Shown: positions 22,204-33,534 of the stretch, one piece after another
Position numbering within the stretch: the stretch's first letter is position 1
Layout of the letters: every line of letters starts with the position of its first letter
Assembly: GCA_029891385.1 (NCBI GenBank)
Contig: CM057225.1
Location: 11,507,060-11,571,059, forward strand
Direction of reading: 5' to 3'
Length of the DNA stretch: 64,000 nucleotides
From: Erythroxylum novogranatense
Taxonomy: Eukaryota; Streptophyta; Magnoliopsida; Malpighiales; Erythroxylaceae
The notes under the pieces: generated by a model
What the model was told of the DNA's origin: nothing
Databases searched by the model: none
The model's input: the letters and a program-made list of their open reading frames with translations, nothing else
Translations under genes and position numbers: made by a program

Positions 22204-23279
22204 TGCTAAGATATATGGTATATATCTTTTATTTAGCTTTGACATCTTATTTATTAATTGAACATATAAGATATTAATTGTAGTGACATTCAAAAAGATG
22301 TGGCTATTACATTTATAGTTGTGAAAGAATCCTACACTATATTGAAGTCTATTATTATGTTGGTGATTGAATTGTTTTATTGCTGGATATGTTGGTAATT
22401 GAATGGTTTTACTGCTGAATTATGTGGATTTTAGATTAGAGAAGAAAATGAAGGGAAGTGGTTGTTGCGTGTTGGTGATTTTTTTTTTTTTCTGATTGTG
22501 AGAATCGTGCACGTCTTCATCAAGAGTATCCGTGGGTATTGCATCAACCTGTGGTGTGGAGTTAATTGAATTAGGTAATAGATATATGAGGCGTCATGCA
22601 TGTGTTTCTTGGTGAGAAAAACTGTGTGTGAGTTTTAAGATTCCAAGAGTTGTTCTTATGTGGTGTGCGTCTTCTGGGTTGCAATACACCGTGGGTTAAC
22701 TTTTATTTTCTAGACTTGCTCTCCTGGGTTTGTGCGTGAAATATACATGGTGTATCCAGTATCTCATATGGTTTAATTGGAGTTGTTGAAGCTGGGATAA
22801 ATCAGTTCAATCGGTGGACATATTTTCAAATATATTTCGGGAAGCTGAAACTATAGGGAAGTCTTTCTTTTATCTCAAGTATATCATTGTTTTGTTCTTA
22901 GTTGATTAATTACTTGAGTTATTTTTCTTAATTATTTTTTATTAAAAGTTGTTTAGAAAAATCCTATGTTGAAGTTAACACGAGTCGGTTGTGTTATTAG
23001 GTGTGAAAATCTTTCATGGGAAGTGAGATTGAGAGATAGTGTCAAGAGTTAAGTAGTATCAACTCAGTAAAGCCTTGGCCAAATCTATTGTACTTCGGTG
23101 AAAGTGATTAAGTTGGGTGAGGGCCCTGAAGATGTAGACAAAGTGTGTTGAACTGCATTACCAAGATTTTGGTGTTTTTTATTATTTCTCTTTTTATTGC
23201 TTTTGCTTTTGTTTGTGCTAGAGACATCCACGGTAAAATTGGAAAGTTTACAAAGCTACTACCTCCCTTTGGTTTTTCA
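22204..23279 (+). repeat. LTR 2 of the tandem array, shared by both units
   Basis: 1,076 bases, starting TGCTAAGATATATGG (one change from the TGTTAAG of LTR 3) and ending GGTTTTTCA. It serves as 3' LTR for unit 1 and 5' LTR for unit 2. The next bases, ATTAGTATCAGAGTAAG, are a degenerate initiator-methionine-tRNA PBS. Confidence 0.85.
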
Positions 23280-23347
23280 ATTAGTATCAGAGTAAGATAC
23301 CGATTTAGAACTCGGTACATCAAGTTGGTGCAGATACAGGTTTCACA

Positions 23348-24660
23348 ATGATGGCCATAAGAGAAGGAGCATCAATTATCAGGCCACCTTTATTGGACGA
23401 TTCCAATTATCCTGTATGGAAATCATGGATAAGATTCTTTATTAAGATACAGGAAACAAGAACATGGAACTCGGTGTTAAATGGTTGGACACATCCAATG
23501 ATTAATGACAATATGAGAGAGAAAGTTTCAAAAGATCCATCTGAATAGACAAGAGCTAAAAAAGAAAGAGCACTTGAAAACTCACAAGCATTGCACGCAA
23601 TTTTCAGTGATATTGATGAAGAATGCTTCTCAATGATATAATCCCGTGAATTGACTAAAGAATCGTGAGATACTTTGCAAATTATTCATAAAGGGTCTAA
23701 ATCTGTGATAGCGTCAAAATTATAGATGTTAGCTTTGAGGTTTGAAGAATTGAAGATGGATGAAAATGAGACTATTGGGGACTTTCATGAAAGACTGCGC
23801 AATATAGCAAATTAGGCACATCAACTCGGGAGGAAATATTTCAATCTGAAACTAGTCAAGAAGACGTTGAGATCACTAACTCCAAGATTTATTCCGAAAA
23901 TTGCAACAATCGAGGAGGCTTATGACATCAATGACTTGTAGTTGGAGAAGGTAATTGGAATTTTTACCAATTTTGAAATGAATTTGTTGAGCGGCAAATA
24001 AGAAAAGAAAAAAGGATTGGCACTACATGCTAAAACTGGAAAAGGCATAAATGATGTAGAAGATGATTATGAAGAAAATGAGGATATGGAATTATTGACA
24101 AGAAATTTCAGCAAGTGGTTAAAGAAAGTGAAAAAGGATAGATATGATTTTAGGCAAAATGGTGAGAGCTCATCAAATAGTAATTTCAGACAATAAGGGA
24201 AAACTAAAAAGAGTGAAAGAAAATTGAAGAAAATTTTCATGACTGTCAAAGCCTCGGACATGTGCAAACGAAATGTACTAACACCTTGAAGAAGAGAAAA
24301 GAGAAGTCCTATATAAGTACTTGGAGTGGGAATGAATCCGTATGTGAGTATGGTAGTGAAAAAGAAGGTATGAATAGTGTTGCGTTAGTTTTTTTATACA
24401 ACAAAAGTTACAAAAAGAGAATAATAATGTCAAATTGAGGTACTGAAAAGCTAGAAAATTTGTTGAAAATTGGTAAGGCTAAAGGAGATCTTCAAGGCAT
24501 TGACTATAGAGGTGAATGTTCCAAGTTGAATGATGAGAAAATTGATGCGACCAGATCTGTCCAAGGATAAATCTCAAAGAAAAATCGAAGGTTCATACCT
24601 ATATGTCACTTTTGTGGAGTAATTGGACACATAAGATCGAAATATAACAAGTTGTTATAA
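23348..24660 (+). pseudogene. Sirevirus-like gag, copy 2, broken
   Basis: Second gag copy, parallel to 19618-21240. The N-terminus is preserved for 66 codons from the ATG at 23348 (MMAIREGASIIRPPLLDDSN...) to a TAG at 23546. The gag core continues in pieces to about 24000. The first knuckle is degraded (HDCQSLGHVQTKC, near 24240-24275). The second reads CHFCGVIGHIRSKY near 24606-24650, with the last Cys changed to Tyr. As in copy 1, no protease or pol follows. Confidence 0.75.
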
Positions 24661-25643
24661 ATGATGCTTTAAAGGGATCAAAATTGAAAATTTAAACACT
24701 TTCCATTAAATTTTCAGCAGTAGCCTATGATATCAAAGCACATTTAGATTATAAAAGATCAATTACAAGCACAAAAACGTAATGAAAGAAAAACAAGAAA
24801 TTGTATAGATTCACAGTTAGTTATTGTTTTTAAAGAAACTAGTCAGACAGATGACAAGTCAGTTACTTCAGAAGAAGAAATCGATGACAAAGATAATACG
24901 ACGAGGAATAAGGCCAGGTTTGAATTTCTTCGAAGGGCACAAGGACTGTGTACTTTACATTTTTGAAATATTTTTTGTGTTGTTTTAAAAAAACGAAACG
25001 TAAATTTTTTTTAGTTCTTTAGTTTTTATGTTGCTATTGTCGTCCCATATTTTAGTAATTTGCATTTTGACTTCTATTTAGCTCTACCAAAGACTCTTCA
25101 ACTCTCTCATCGAGGTGGGTCTCTCTCTATCTCACTACATTGGCAACACTCATCTTTATTTGCTTGAGTTTATAAATTTGATCAGTCTTATGAAGATAGA
25201 ATTGAAGAAAGTAATGATATGTTGACATGTGTATTGATTGGTAGTAAATTGTCATCTTGACATGCTTATAATTCTTCCGTTGAACCTACTACTGATTTAT
25301 ATATTTTTTTGTTCGTTGAGATTGATTGTTTTGAAGGCATTCTTAGTTTTGACAATGTATTGTTCCAAAGGGGAGACATCAAATTATTTATGGTGAATGT
25401 TCCCTTTAAGAGGAGATTTCAAGGTATATGCGTGACTATTCATCGTGTTTTTTGGCATCTTTTATTCCAAGGAGGAGAAATTTGGATGATTGGATAATTG
25501 TGATGTTCTTTGGAACTTAATATTTGATAAGGAGGAGTTCTTTTTTCATCTCATGTGGATTATGCATTTGATATTTATGTGTCCAATTATCTCCTTTAGG
25601 GAGAGTTTCAAATATATGGCAAATAATATCAAAAAGGGGATAT
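24661..25643 (+). other. 3' internal region of unit 2 with PPT
   Basis: Aligns with the 3' part of unit 1. The PPT CAAAAAGGGGATAT lies at 25630-25643 directly before LTR 3. The short ORFs at 25309-25717 are repeat-derived and do not look like genes. Confidence 0.65.
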
Positions 25644-26714
25644 TGTTAAGATATATAGTATATATATTTTATTTAGTTTTGACATCTTATTTATTAATTG
25701 GACATATAAAATATTAGCTGTAGTGGGATTTAAAAAGATGTGGCTGTTACACTTGTAGTTGTGAAAGAATCCTACACTATATTGAAGTCTATTTTTATTT
25801 TGGTAATTGAATTGTTTTACCGCTGGACATGTTGGTAATTAAATAGTTTTAATGCTGAATTTTGTGGATTTCGGATAAGAGAAGAAAGTAAAGGGAAGTG
25901 GTTGTTGCATGTTGGTGAAATTTTTTTTTCTTATTGTGAGAATTGTGCACGTCTTCATCAGGAGTATCCGTGGGTATTGCATCAACTTGCAGTGTGGAGT
26001 TAATTGAATTGGGTAATAGATATATTTGACGTCATATATGTGTTTCTTGGTGAGAAAGATCATGTGTGAGCTTTAAGATTCCAAGAGTTGTTCTTATGTG
26101 GTGTGTGTCTTCTGAGTTGCAATACACCGTGGGTTAACTTCTATTTTCTAGACTTGCTCTTTTAGGTTTGTGCGTGAAATATACATGATATGTCTAATAC
26201 CTCGTACGGTTTAATTGGAGTTGATAAAGTTAGTATGAATCAATTCAATTTGTGGATTGATTTTCAAATATATTTCGGGAAGTTAAAACCATAGGGAAGT
26301 CTTTCTTTCATCTCAAGCATATCATTGTTATATTCTTAGTTTATTAATTACTTGAATTATTTTGTTTATTATCTTTTATTAAAAGTTATTTAGAAAAATC
26401 CTCTGTTGAGATTAACACGATTCGTTCATGTTATTGGGTGTAAAAATCTTTCACGAAAAATGAGGTTGAGAGATAGTGTCAAAAGTTGAGTGGTGTCGAT
26501 TCAGTAAAACCTTTGATAAATCTATTATCCTTAGGTAAAAGTGATTAACTTGAATGAGGGCTTCGCAGACGTAGGTAAAGTTTGTCGAATTGCGTTATCA
26601 AATTTTTGATGCTTTTAATTATTTCGTTTTTTATTGTTATTATTATTGTTTATGCTAGAGACATCTACGGTAAAATTTGAAAGTTTGTAAAACTACTATT
26701 CATTCGATTTTTCA
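25644..26714 (+). repeat. LTR 3 of the tandem array
   Basis: 1,071 bases, starting TGTTAAGATATATAG and ending CGATTTTTCA at 26714. It has both proper ends. The next five bases GTTGG are the expected place of the right target duplication. Confidence 0.85.
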
Positions 26715-28181
26715 GTTGGATTTATCAAAATAAACAAGTATGATTTATGTTATAATTTGCACCAACTTGTGACTTCTAGCCTATGAGAAGGTTGACATGA
26801 AAATAAGTTGGTGCCATATGAGGTCAGTAGACCCATGAGCTGCCATGTGGTCTAAACGAGTCTTTTTGGTCTCCCTTCATTGGCCCTAGTAAACATTTGG
26901 ACTCCATGTTCATTCATAGAAGAACAAAAGGCATGCTCTTCTTTAATTTTTATAGTTTTGGAATAGTACATCTATTTATATTTAATGACAATTTGATGAA
27001 TATTAATTCATAAACTACGCTATCAAATCCTTGAACAAAAATTCCTAGTTTCCTTCACAGTTTCATTTTTTCGTGTGATAAGATGATACGGAATGGACTA
27101 ACTGTGCAAACAAATTCAGGCCTATTGAACTAGAATGATTCTGACGGACCAAACACAATTGAGTCTACAGTCTGAGCAGGCCATTTCTTGTCAGTAGGTC
27201 GGAATCCGAAGCCCTCCAAGGGAGACAGCTATATTCAGTCATCCTAACCAAAAAAACTAAACCTTTGTTTTTCATCACATAAAGCAAAGAGTATGAGATA
27301 CTAAAGTGACGTTGGTTGCCATTGCAACCGCTTCCAAGTTTCCTGTTTTTGGACCAGTAACATGCCTCCTACCCTCTTAAATATGCAACATCCCTGTCTA
27401 GTTCACCATCCACGCTCACTAATGGCATATGGGCCTGAGTTGGGATCAACTCCCTTCATCCAATTTAAAATTCACGCATCAAGTGAAGTTATAGCGTGTG
27501 ATTTTTCCAGAAAATATGACCATGATGCAACATTGACAAATACAAACCATGGACATGCACATAATGCTTATCAGGTTCGTGCTTGTGTAGTTAGAAATAA
27601 CGTTGATGCGAGCGAAGTTGGGAATTTGAGGGTGGCAATTTCATGCCAAGTGATGCCTTGATACACACACCTCAAGTGTTGTTTGACTTGTTAATTTGTC
27701 TTTTTAGCCAATCAAATGGTCATAATTGATGTATGGCAAATATCTTTATCTTAATATATTTTATTAATTATATTGAATATTTAATACTAAAATAATTATT
27801 ATAATGAGATTATAAATTATAAGATTTAAATTGTATTTAGGTATTATTCTTAAATTGCTTTTAGTTATAGTTTCATCAATATAGAATTATTAATAGACCT
27901 TGTAAAATTAGCACATGATATGTTTTTAATTATTCATATTATAAATTAGAGCATAGAGCTACTTAAATAAATGTGAGTATTTAATAGAGAATAAGTTCAC
28001 AAAATTGACTCAATTATAAAAATTTTGAATAAAATGTTTCTTGTCTATTTGTAGATGCCCTTATTATTAATAATTGTATAATCGATGCTTAGACTTTACA
28101 CAAACAAAGTGTCATATAAAAGTTAATATATTCTAATGTTACTAACTTATTCTAATGAGAGTAATTCAATTACTAGTCATC
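26715..28181. other. AT-rich intergenic region, no supported gene
   Basis: Only one ORF of note (27362-27661, 99 codons), with no domain or conserved motif that I recognise and no flanking promoter signal. The part from 27700 on is strongly AT-rich. Confidence 0.45.
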
Positions 28182-28661
28182 GATATAGGGTAAACTATAA
28201 ACTGTATGTACATAATTGAATATAAGTACTACTAATGAGTTTATTATAGGGACGAAGCAATGTAATAACTAAATGTAGCCATAACTTAAGAAGATAGTTA
28301 ATTAAAATGATAAACAAAAAGTTTGTAACCCTTCAAGTGATGATCAAGTTAAGAGAAAAAGAAGATCAAGGAACATCAAAGTCATTCTACATTTTGTATT
28401 GTTGACTGTAATCTCACTTTTTTACTTTGGTAATCTTAAAGGTTCACCATGCATAAGCATCATCTTACTTCCTTACATAACTCTTTTCATAGACCAAGAG
28501 GTATTAAAGCTTTTTATTTTTAAAGAAAAGCCTCTTGATCTTTCAAACACTCTTTAATGGACATTTTAAAAGTTATTTTGATTATAATTGCATTAAAAAA
28601 AATTTGAGCATTTGAAATTGTTAAAATTATATTTTTACGAGGTTAAGTTGACCAATATAAG
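28182..28661 (+). mobile_element. LTR fragment of a second Sirevirus-like family
   Basis: Matches the 5' half of the neighbouring LTR (28662 onward) and of the LTR at 53201, for instance the TTTGTAACC and GAAGATCAAGGA blocks and the CATTCTACATTTTGTATTG stretch. Its 5' end is indistinct. It stops exactly where the next LTR starts with TGTTGAAC, as if that LTR had landed inside it. Confidence 0.6.
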
Positions 28662-29612
28662 TGTTGAACTAAGGAAGGTTTTAATCAAGATTTTGATGAT
28701 AACAAAACATAAGTACTACTAGTAAGTTTTAATGTTATTGATAAGAAGAAATAGGAGAATACAATCTTACCGTAATAAAGGATTATAATAGAAAATATAA
28801 TGATTAAGATCAAGAAACATTAATATTATTTCATGTATTACTTATTGTAAGCTCATCTTGATAATCTTAGATAATCTAAGAGGCTCACTAAGGATGGCAA
28901 TGGGATCAGGTCGGGCCTAGGCAACTGAGACCTAGGCTTGATCGTAGGCCTAAGTTTGACTCAACTTGACCCAATAAAAATTAAAAGTAATAAATGAAAT
29001 CATTTTGTTTAGAAAAGTCGATCAACTCGAGCTTGTCTTTACATTCATTAAACATAATATGATAATTCATTTCTTTTTTCATAGTACGAGTCTTTACATT
29101 CATTAAGAGGTGTTTACGCTTTTGATTTTAATATAAAAGGCTCTTACTATCTTAAATAATATTTGGGAAACCTTTAAGGAAGTGTTTTAAGCATAATTGG
29201 ATTAAATAAATTATTTTTGAGCATTTAAAGTTATTAAAATCATATTTTTGAGGTGATTGGTCGATTTATATAGGTTAGTGGTCAACCATTATAGGTTAAA
29301 ATTGTGAGTTTGTTGTAACATTGGTTAATGTATTGGTTGATCAACATGCTATTAGTTGACCAACATGTGTACTGGTTGACTAGTGTCCTAATAGTTAGCA
29401 TATTTAGAGCTTTTAATGTATACTAGTAGACTAATATACTATATTGGTCGACTAGTTCTTTTTATATAGCCATTACAATGGCTATTTCTTAGCTCTAATG
29501 CCTATATAGAACTTAAAACACTATAAATAGGTATTTTCTCATTGGTTTTTGCATTAAGAATCAATTAAGTGCATTATACACACATTTCTAAGTATTTTTC
29601 AATTATTTATAC
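28662..29612 (+). mobile_element. LTR of the second Sirevirus-like family, 3' truncated
   Basis: Starts TGTTGAACTAAGGAAGG at 28662, related to TGTTGAACCAAAGGAGG at 53201. It contains a region dense in GGTTGACYA and GGTCGACTAG motifs at 29260-29450, then a TATA box (TATAAATAG, 29522-29530). It ends abruptly at 29612, where the minus-strand Sirevirus LTR begins without its own last 125 or so bases. A deletion across the junction is the simplest explanation. Confidence 0.65.
28888..29084. mobile_element. Possible small insertion (GGATGGCAATGGG-type)
   Basis: About 200 bases present here but absent from the related LTRs at 28182 and 53201. It starts GGATGGCAATGGGATCAGG, a phrase met in short plant insertion repeats. 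No clear terminal repeat or target duplication was found. Confidence 0.35.
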
Positions 29613-30599
29613 ATTCAAATGATCACTAAAACACATTGCTAAAGTTGATAAGCAATGCAATCGCAAGTAATATTATCTACTCGTCTAACACAAGAAAATT
29701 AAAGATAAGGGTTAGAGAATAGACACTGCGATTTTATACTGGTTCACCTCAAACCTTGGGCTACGTCCAATCCCTAGAGTTTTTTTTAGATTTCACTATA
29801 CTCTTTCAACTTTACAAGTATTCTTAGTTTTTTTTGAGATTTCACTATACTCTTTCAACTTTACAAGTATTCTTTCACACGTAGAGCCTCTTCAGATCTC
29901 TCTCACAAAGTATTCTTTATGAGATATATTAGCCTCTCTAGGCTTTAGCCTTCCTTTCTCTCTCTAAGAAAAGTATTTTTGAGCTTTCATGTTACAGATG
30001 TGTTTGTTCACTTCTTTTGCACTCTGAAGACAAAATTTTTGCTAATATAAAAAATGTTCACGAGTAATTTTCTATTTGTTTCTTTGTATGTATTCGTATT
30101 CGTATGTAGTTTTCGACTCAAACTAATATTTATAACCTAAGTCTCCAACTGTCTTTTTGATAACCGCTTCTTGAATCTTCTAAAAACAGTTATTAGTTGA
30201 GTCTGGTAACTAACTCCAACTAATTAACTGATTGACGTTCTTAGCATATCTTCCTTTTATATCGTCTGGAATAACTTATCTTTTGTTACTATATTTCGTC
30301 TGTTATTCCGTTTCATCTTATGCTGCGCTTCATCTTATATTGTATTGCTTCGTTTTATGCTTCATCGCTTCGTCTTATGCTTCTACTTCGTCTGATGCTT
30401 CGACTTCGTCTTATGTTGTGACTTCGTCTTATACTTCGACTTCGTCTTATGTTGCTGCGCTTCGTCTTACGTTGCCTAAGTGTTACTTGCATTTTTTTGC
30501 ACACTTAACAAACTCATCAAAATAGTTCATATATTTCTATGATTATTATTATTTGATTGTCATTAAAATTAATAGAAGTGAAGTCCTCTTGACTTAACA
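29613..30599 (-). repeat. 3' LTR of the Sirevirus, missing its outer end
   Basis: Aligns with the other LTR from 38327 leftover onward (ATTCAAATGATCACTAAAAC), but lacks the part equal to 38200-38326. It carries a 48-bp tandem duplication at 29778-29873 and an expanded CTTCGTCTTATG microrepeat at 30300-30475. A TATA box on the minus strand (TATAAATATT) lies at about 30123-30134. Confidence 0.85.
30300..30475. repeat. CTTCGTCTTATG microrepeat in the Sirevirus LTR
   Basis: About ten degenerate copies of an 11-18-base unit built on CTTCGTCTTATG, in the U3 part of the minus-strand LTR. The matching part of the other LTR (about 52580-52675) has only about five or six. The apparent ORF across it (Ser/Tyr/Thr-rich) is repeat only. 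Confidence 0.85.
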
Positions 30600-30615
30600 A
30601 TCTCCCCCTTTTTGA
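30600..30615 (-). other. Polypurine tract of the Sirevirus
   Basis: On the minus strand AAAAAGGGGGAGAT lies directly before the LTR start TGTTAAG. This is the form usual for Sireviruses and fixes the inner edge of the 3' LTR. Confidence 0.85.
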
Positions 30616-30809
30616 TGATAACAAATAATTATAATTTTAGAAAATAAAATGAACTTTATAGATTAATAGTTTTTAGACGAATAATAAACCAAAAAAGAAA
30701 AGAAAAGAATTGCATACTAGACATATACAATGCTTTCTATCTATTTTTCTTATTCTCGTCTCCTTCTCCTCTATATCTCCTTCTCCTTCTCAGTCTCCTT
30801 CTCCTTCTC

Positions 30810-33215
30810 CCCCTATTTGTTATCAATAAAAAAATTTCTCATTGTAGATGCTTCAAAACTTTAGAAAACATACGTTGCATATCAATGCAGATCGTCTTGA
30901 AGTCTTGTTCAATAATAACCCGTAGTGGTGCTACTTCCTCATGAAGATCACCCATTGAGTCATCTACCTTAGAATGAACTTCCTCAATTTTTTTTGCTAA
31001 TGCTTTCCGAGCATCCCTCTGACTTTGATTTGCTTCCGTCCAATTTATGAAATGTTTCTAGAACTCCGGATTAACCGCAGGATCTTGATGTATTTCACTA
31101 AGTGGATGAAGATTTTCAACAGCAGATGGTTCTGAAGGTAAAACATCTAACTCTATAATTTTGATAGAGGGTAGATTGAAGGGTTGTTTTCCTTCTAGGA
31201 GATCAAGATAATCAGGTCTAGGTTTCAAAATTGGTTGCCCAAGAAGATATAACACATCCTTGACTGAAGGTATGAAACCTAAAGGTCTGAAATGCATGAC
31301 CAAATGCACAAAGGTTTCTAAATTGAAATTGATACCTTCAACCATGATACTTCTGTACTGTCCTTCTTGCATTTTTCCAATTACCATGAAGTTTTCATAT
31401 GTAATTAAAACTCCAAATTTACTTCCTAATGCTTTTGAAATGTGGTGTGAAACATAGATACCTCCAGGTTGAGCTGCATTGCATGCATAATCTATGTTCT
31501 TCATAGCTACTTGAATCTGCTCTTCTGTATGATCATCTTTATTTCCCTCAGGAAACATCTTGTTTTTCCCTTTTTTTTTTTTTTTTTTTTCTGTTTCTCA
31601 TAAGGGTTGAACATATTGGTTGTACATCTGGCATAATTTTTATCAAAGTTTTGCTCGTAATTGGATATATTATATTCCAATCCTTTGAAATCTTCAATGG
31701 ATATGGTTCTGCCTTCTCAACTTGCAAAATACCATATAATCTTCGTTCTTCATGGCTTAGAAGATGTATCGTTTGATCATTAATTAGTATCGGTTCGACT
31801 AGTACCTTGATTGACTTTTTCGAAGGTTCTTTGATAATAATTGAGCTTCTACTTCGAATAGGTACTGGTTCTTCTATAATCTTCATTCTCAAATCCTTTT
31901 TATTGAATGGTTGAGCATGATTATAAGGTTCTAATTGATGTTTAACTATTTTTGCCTTCTATTGAACCGCAGATGAAGAAACCTTCTTCTAACTGGGCTT
32001 TACTTTCTTTTGTTTTTCTGCCAGTTTAGAAGAAAGTTGTTGTTGAGGTTTCTTCCTCTCAAATAACAACTTCCTTTTAATTTCAGTCTCTCTAGATGAT
32101 TTTGGTGATTGGCTTTGCAAAATAGAGACTATTGATTTGGTAGGCTGCTGTCTTTTCTCTTGCTTTTCAGAATCTTCATCACGAATTAGAGATATCCTTT
32201 TCTTCTGTTCTTATTGTCGTAAGGTCAATAGTCTTGGTGACCTTCTTGATTGTTTGGATTTTGTTGATTGAAATGTCTCCGTCTTTCTCTTCAATGACAC
32301 TTGTTGTGATGATTTTTGAACTCGAGTTTCCTCTTTCTGTAGAATCATCTTAGGTTTTATTGATCCATCAGACGATTTCTCAATCTTTTCTTCTACAGAT
32401 GTTCTTCCTATCGAATGAGGTTTTGTTGTTCTTGTAGTCATACCATGTTCACTTCTGTCCTGTCTTACTATAAGTTCCCCCTCAGACCTTGCTTTGGGAG
32501 TAAAACTGTTATCTGTCCCTTTATAAACCTTTATCCCTATTCTGTGAATAGTTGCAACATTAATAACACTTTTCACATCCATCTTTAATCTGTTACCTCT
32601 GTCGAGAAAGATTCCAAATTCTCTAAAAATCCTTGTCAACAACATTTCATTCGGTAAAGAGCTAGAATTACCCTTTGCCTTCATCATGTACTTCAAAATC
32701 AAGTACGGAAGATTAATGAGTTGGTGATTTAGTAGGTGATACAAACAATGTTCATCATTCGTTGTCACAAGGCCCTTCGAGCCTACTCTTAGTAAAATAC
32801 AGTGAAGAAGTAGTGAATGAAGAACCCTAGCCTTCAGAACAAGAGTTACTGCCTTTTTAACTTCAAGATCACTACTTCCATAAAGTTGTCGATTAATGTG
32901 CATTCTATCTACACGACATTGAGTAATCCATTTTGTATTGTCAAACAACTTTACTCTAATACTAGGAAACCCACTAACCCTTTCGATAGTATCTTCTGTC
33001 ACAATAACTGACAATCCATCTACCATTGATACTAAGGTATTATCTACCATCTTTGCGTTCTTCCAAAATTCATATATCTCATTCAAATAGACCTTTTCAC
33101 GAACCTTGAAGAAGTTTTTCCAACCAACCGCTTCAATCTCTGGTTCAATGTCAATCTGATTTTCTTTTAATGAAATGAAATCAACGTGTCTTCTATAGAT
33201 AAGTGATTGCTCCAT
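30810..33215 (-). pseudogene. Sirevirus env-like ORF, broken
   Basis: Large extra ORF between pol and the 3' LTR, the position of the env-like gene of Sireviruses. The first 334 codons (33215-32211) are open. They include INLPYLILKYMMKAKG and MLLTRIFREFGIFLDRG, phrases of the domain databases call putative plant transposon protein. The later part is very basic (Lys/Arg/Ser-rich). After the TAA at 32211 reading continues in pieces (31892-31548 and 31558-31058) separated by a frame change at a T homopolymer (about 31569-31592, poly-Lys), then a coiled-coil-like tail to about 30810. No signal peptide or convincing transmembrane segment was seen, so the name env-like refers to position and family only. 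The function of the family is unknown. Confidence 0.75.
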
Positions 33216-33534
33216 TGCAATCTATAACAAATAAAAACTAAACACACAAAAGCATTTCGCTCAAAATAGCGATGTTAGTTTCTAAAAGTAAGAGTATAAG
33301 ATGAAATGAACTTGAAGCTTAAAATAGAGTATGAATCATCTTGGTTGAGAATACTAAGCAAGTTGGTTTCAAAGTAGTTCAAAAAAATTATAGAGTAGAA
33401 GGTATTTTAGAATCTTAAGAAGATCTCTTTCTTATACGTACTCTTGAAAGGTTACCATTCATAACTTACTGTTACTGTTTACTTGAAAACTTACGACTTT
33501 TTATCTTCTTCTTGTATGAATCGTCTGGGTCATG

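Larger units (their letters stand above)
18699..26714 (+). mobile_element. Tandem array LTR-gag-LTR-gag-LTR of a non-autonomous Sirevirus-like element
   Basis: Three related LTRs (18699-19545, 22204-23279, 25644-26714) alternate with two internal regions (19546-22203 and 23280-25643). Each internal region begins with a degenerate PBS (TTGGTATCAAAG or TTAGTATCAGAG) and ends with a PPT-like AAAAAGGG tract just before a TG(T/C)TAAG LTR start. Gag is Sirevirus-like with two zinc knuckles, but protease, integrase, RT and RNase H are absent, so the element depended on enzymes from another copy. LTR sharing between consecutive units suggests unequal recombination between two copies. The left LTR is truncated, so the left target duplication is lost; GTTGG at 26715-26719 would be the right one. 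Confidence 0.8.

Noticed and set aside
27362..27661. 99-codon ORF in the region between retroelements
   Set aside because: No domain or motif recognised, no promoter or intron evidence. It could be real but cannot be supported from sequence alone.
30232..30525. 97-codon ORF rich in Ser, Tyr and Thr that looks like a membrane protein
   Set aside because: It is the CTTCGTCTTATG microrepeat of the Sirevirus LTR; the matching ORF at 52505-52726 is the same repeat in the other LTR.
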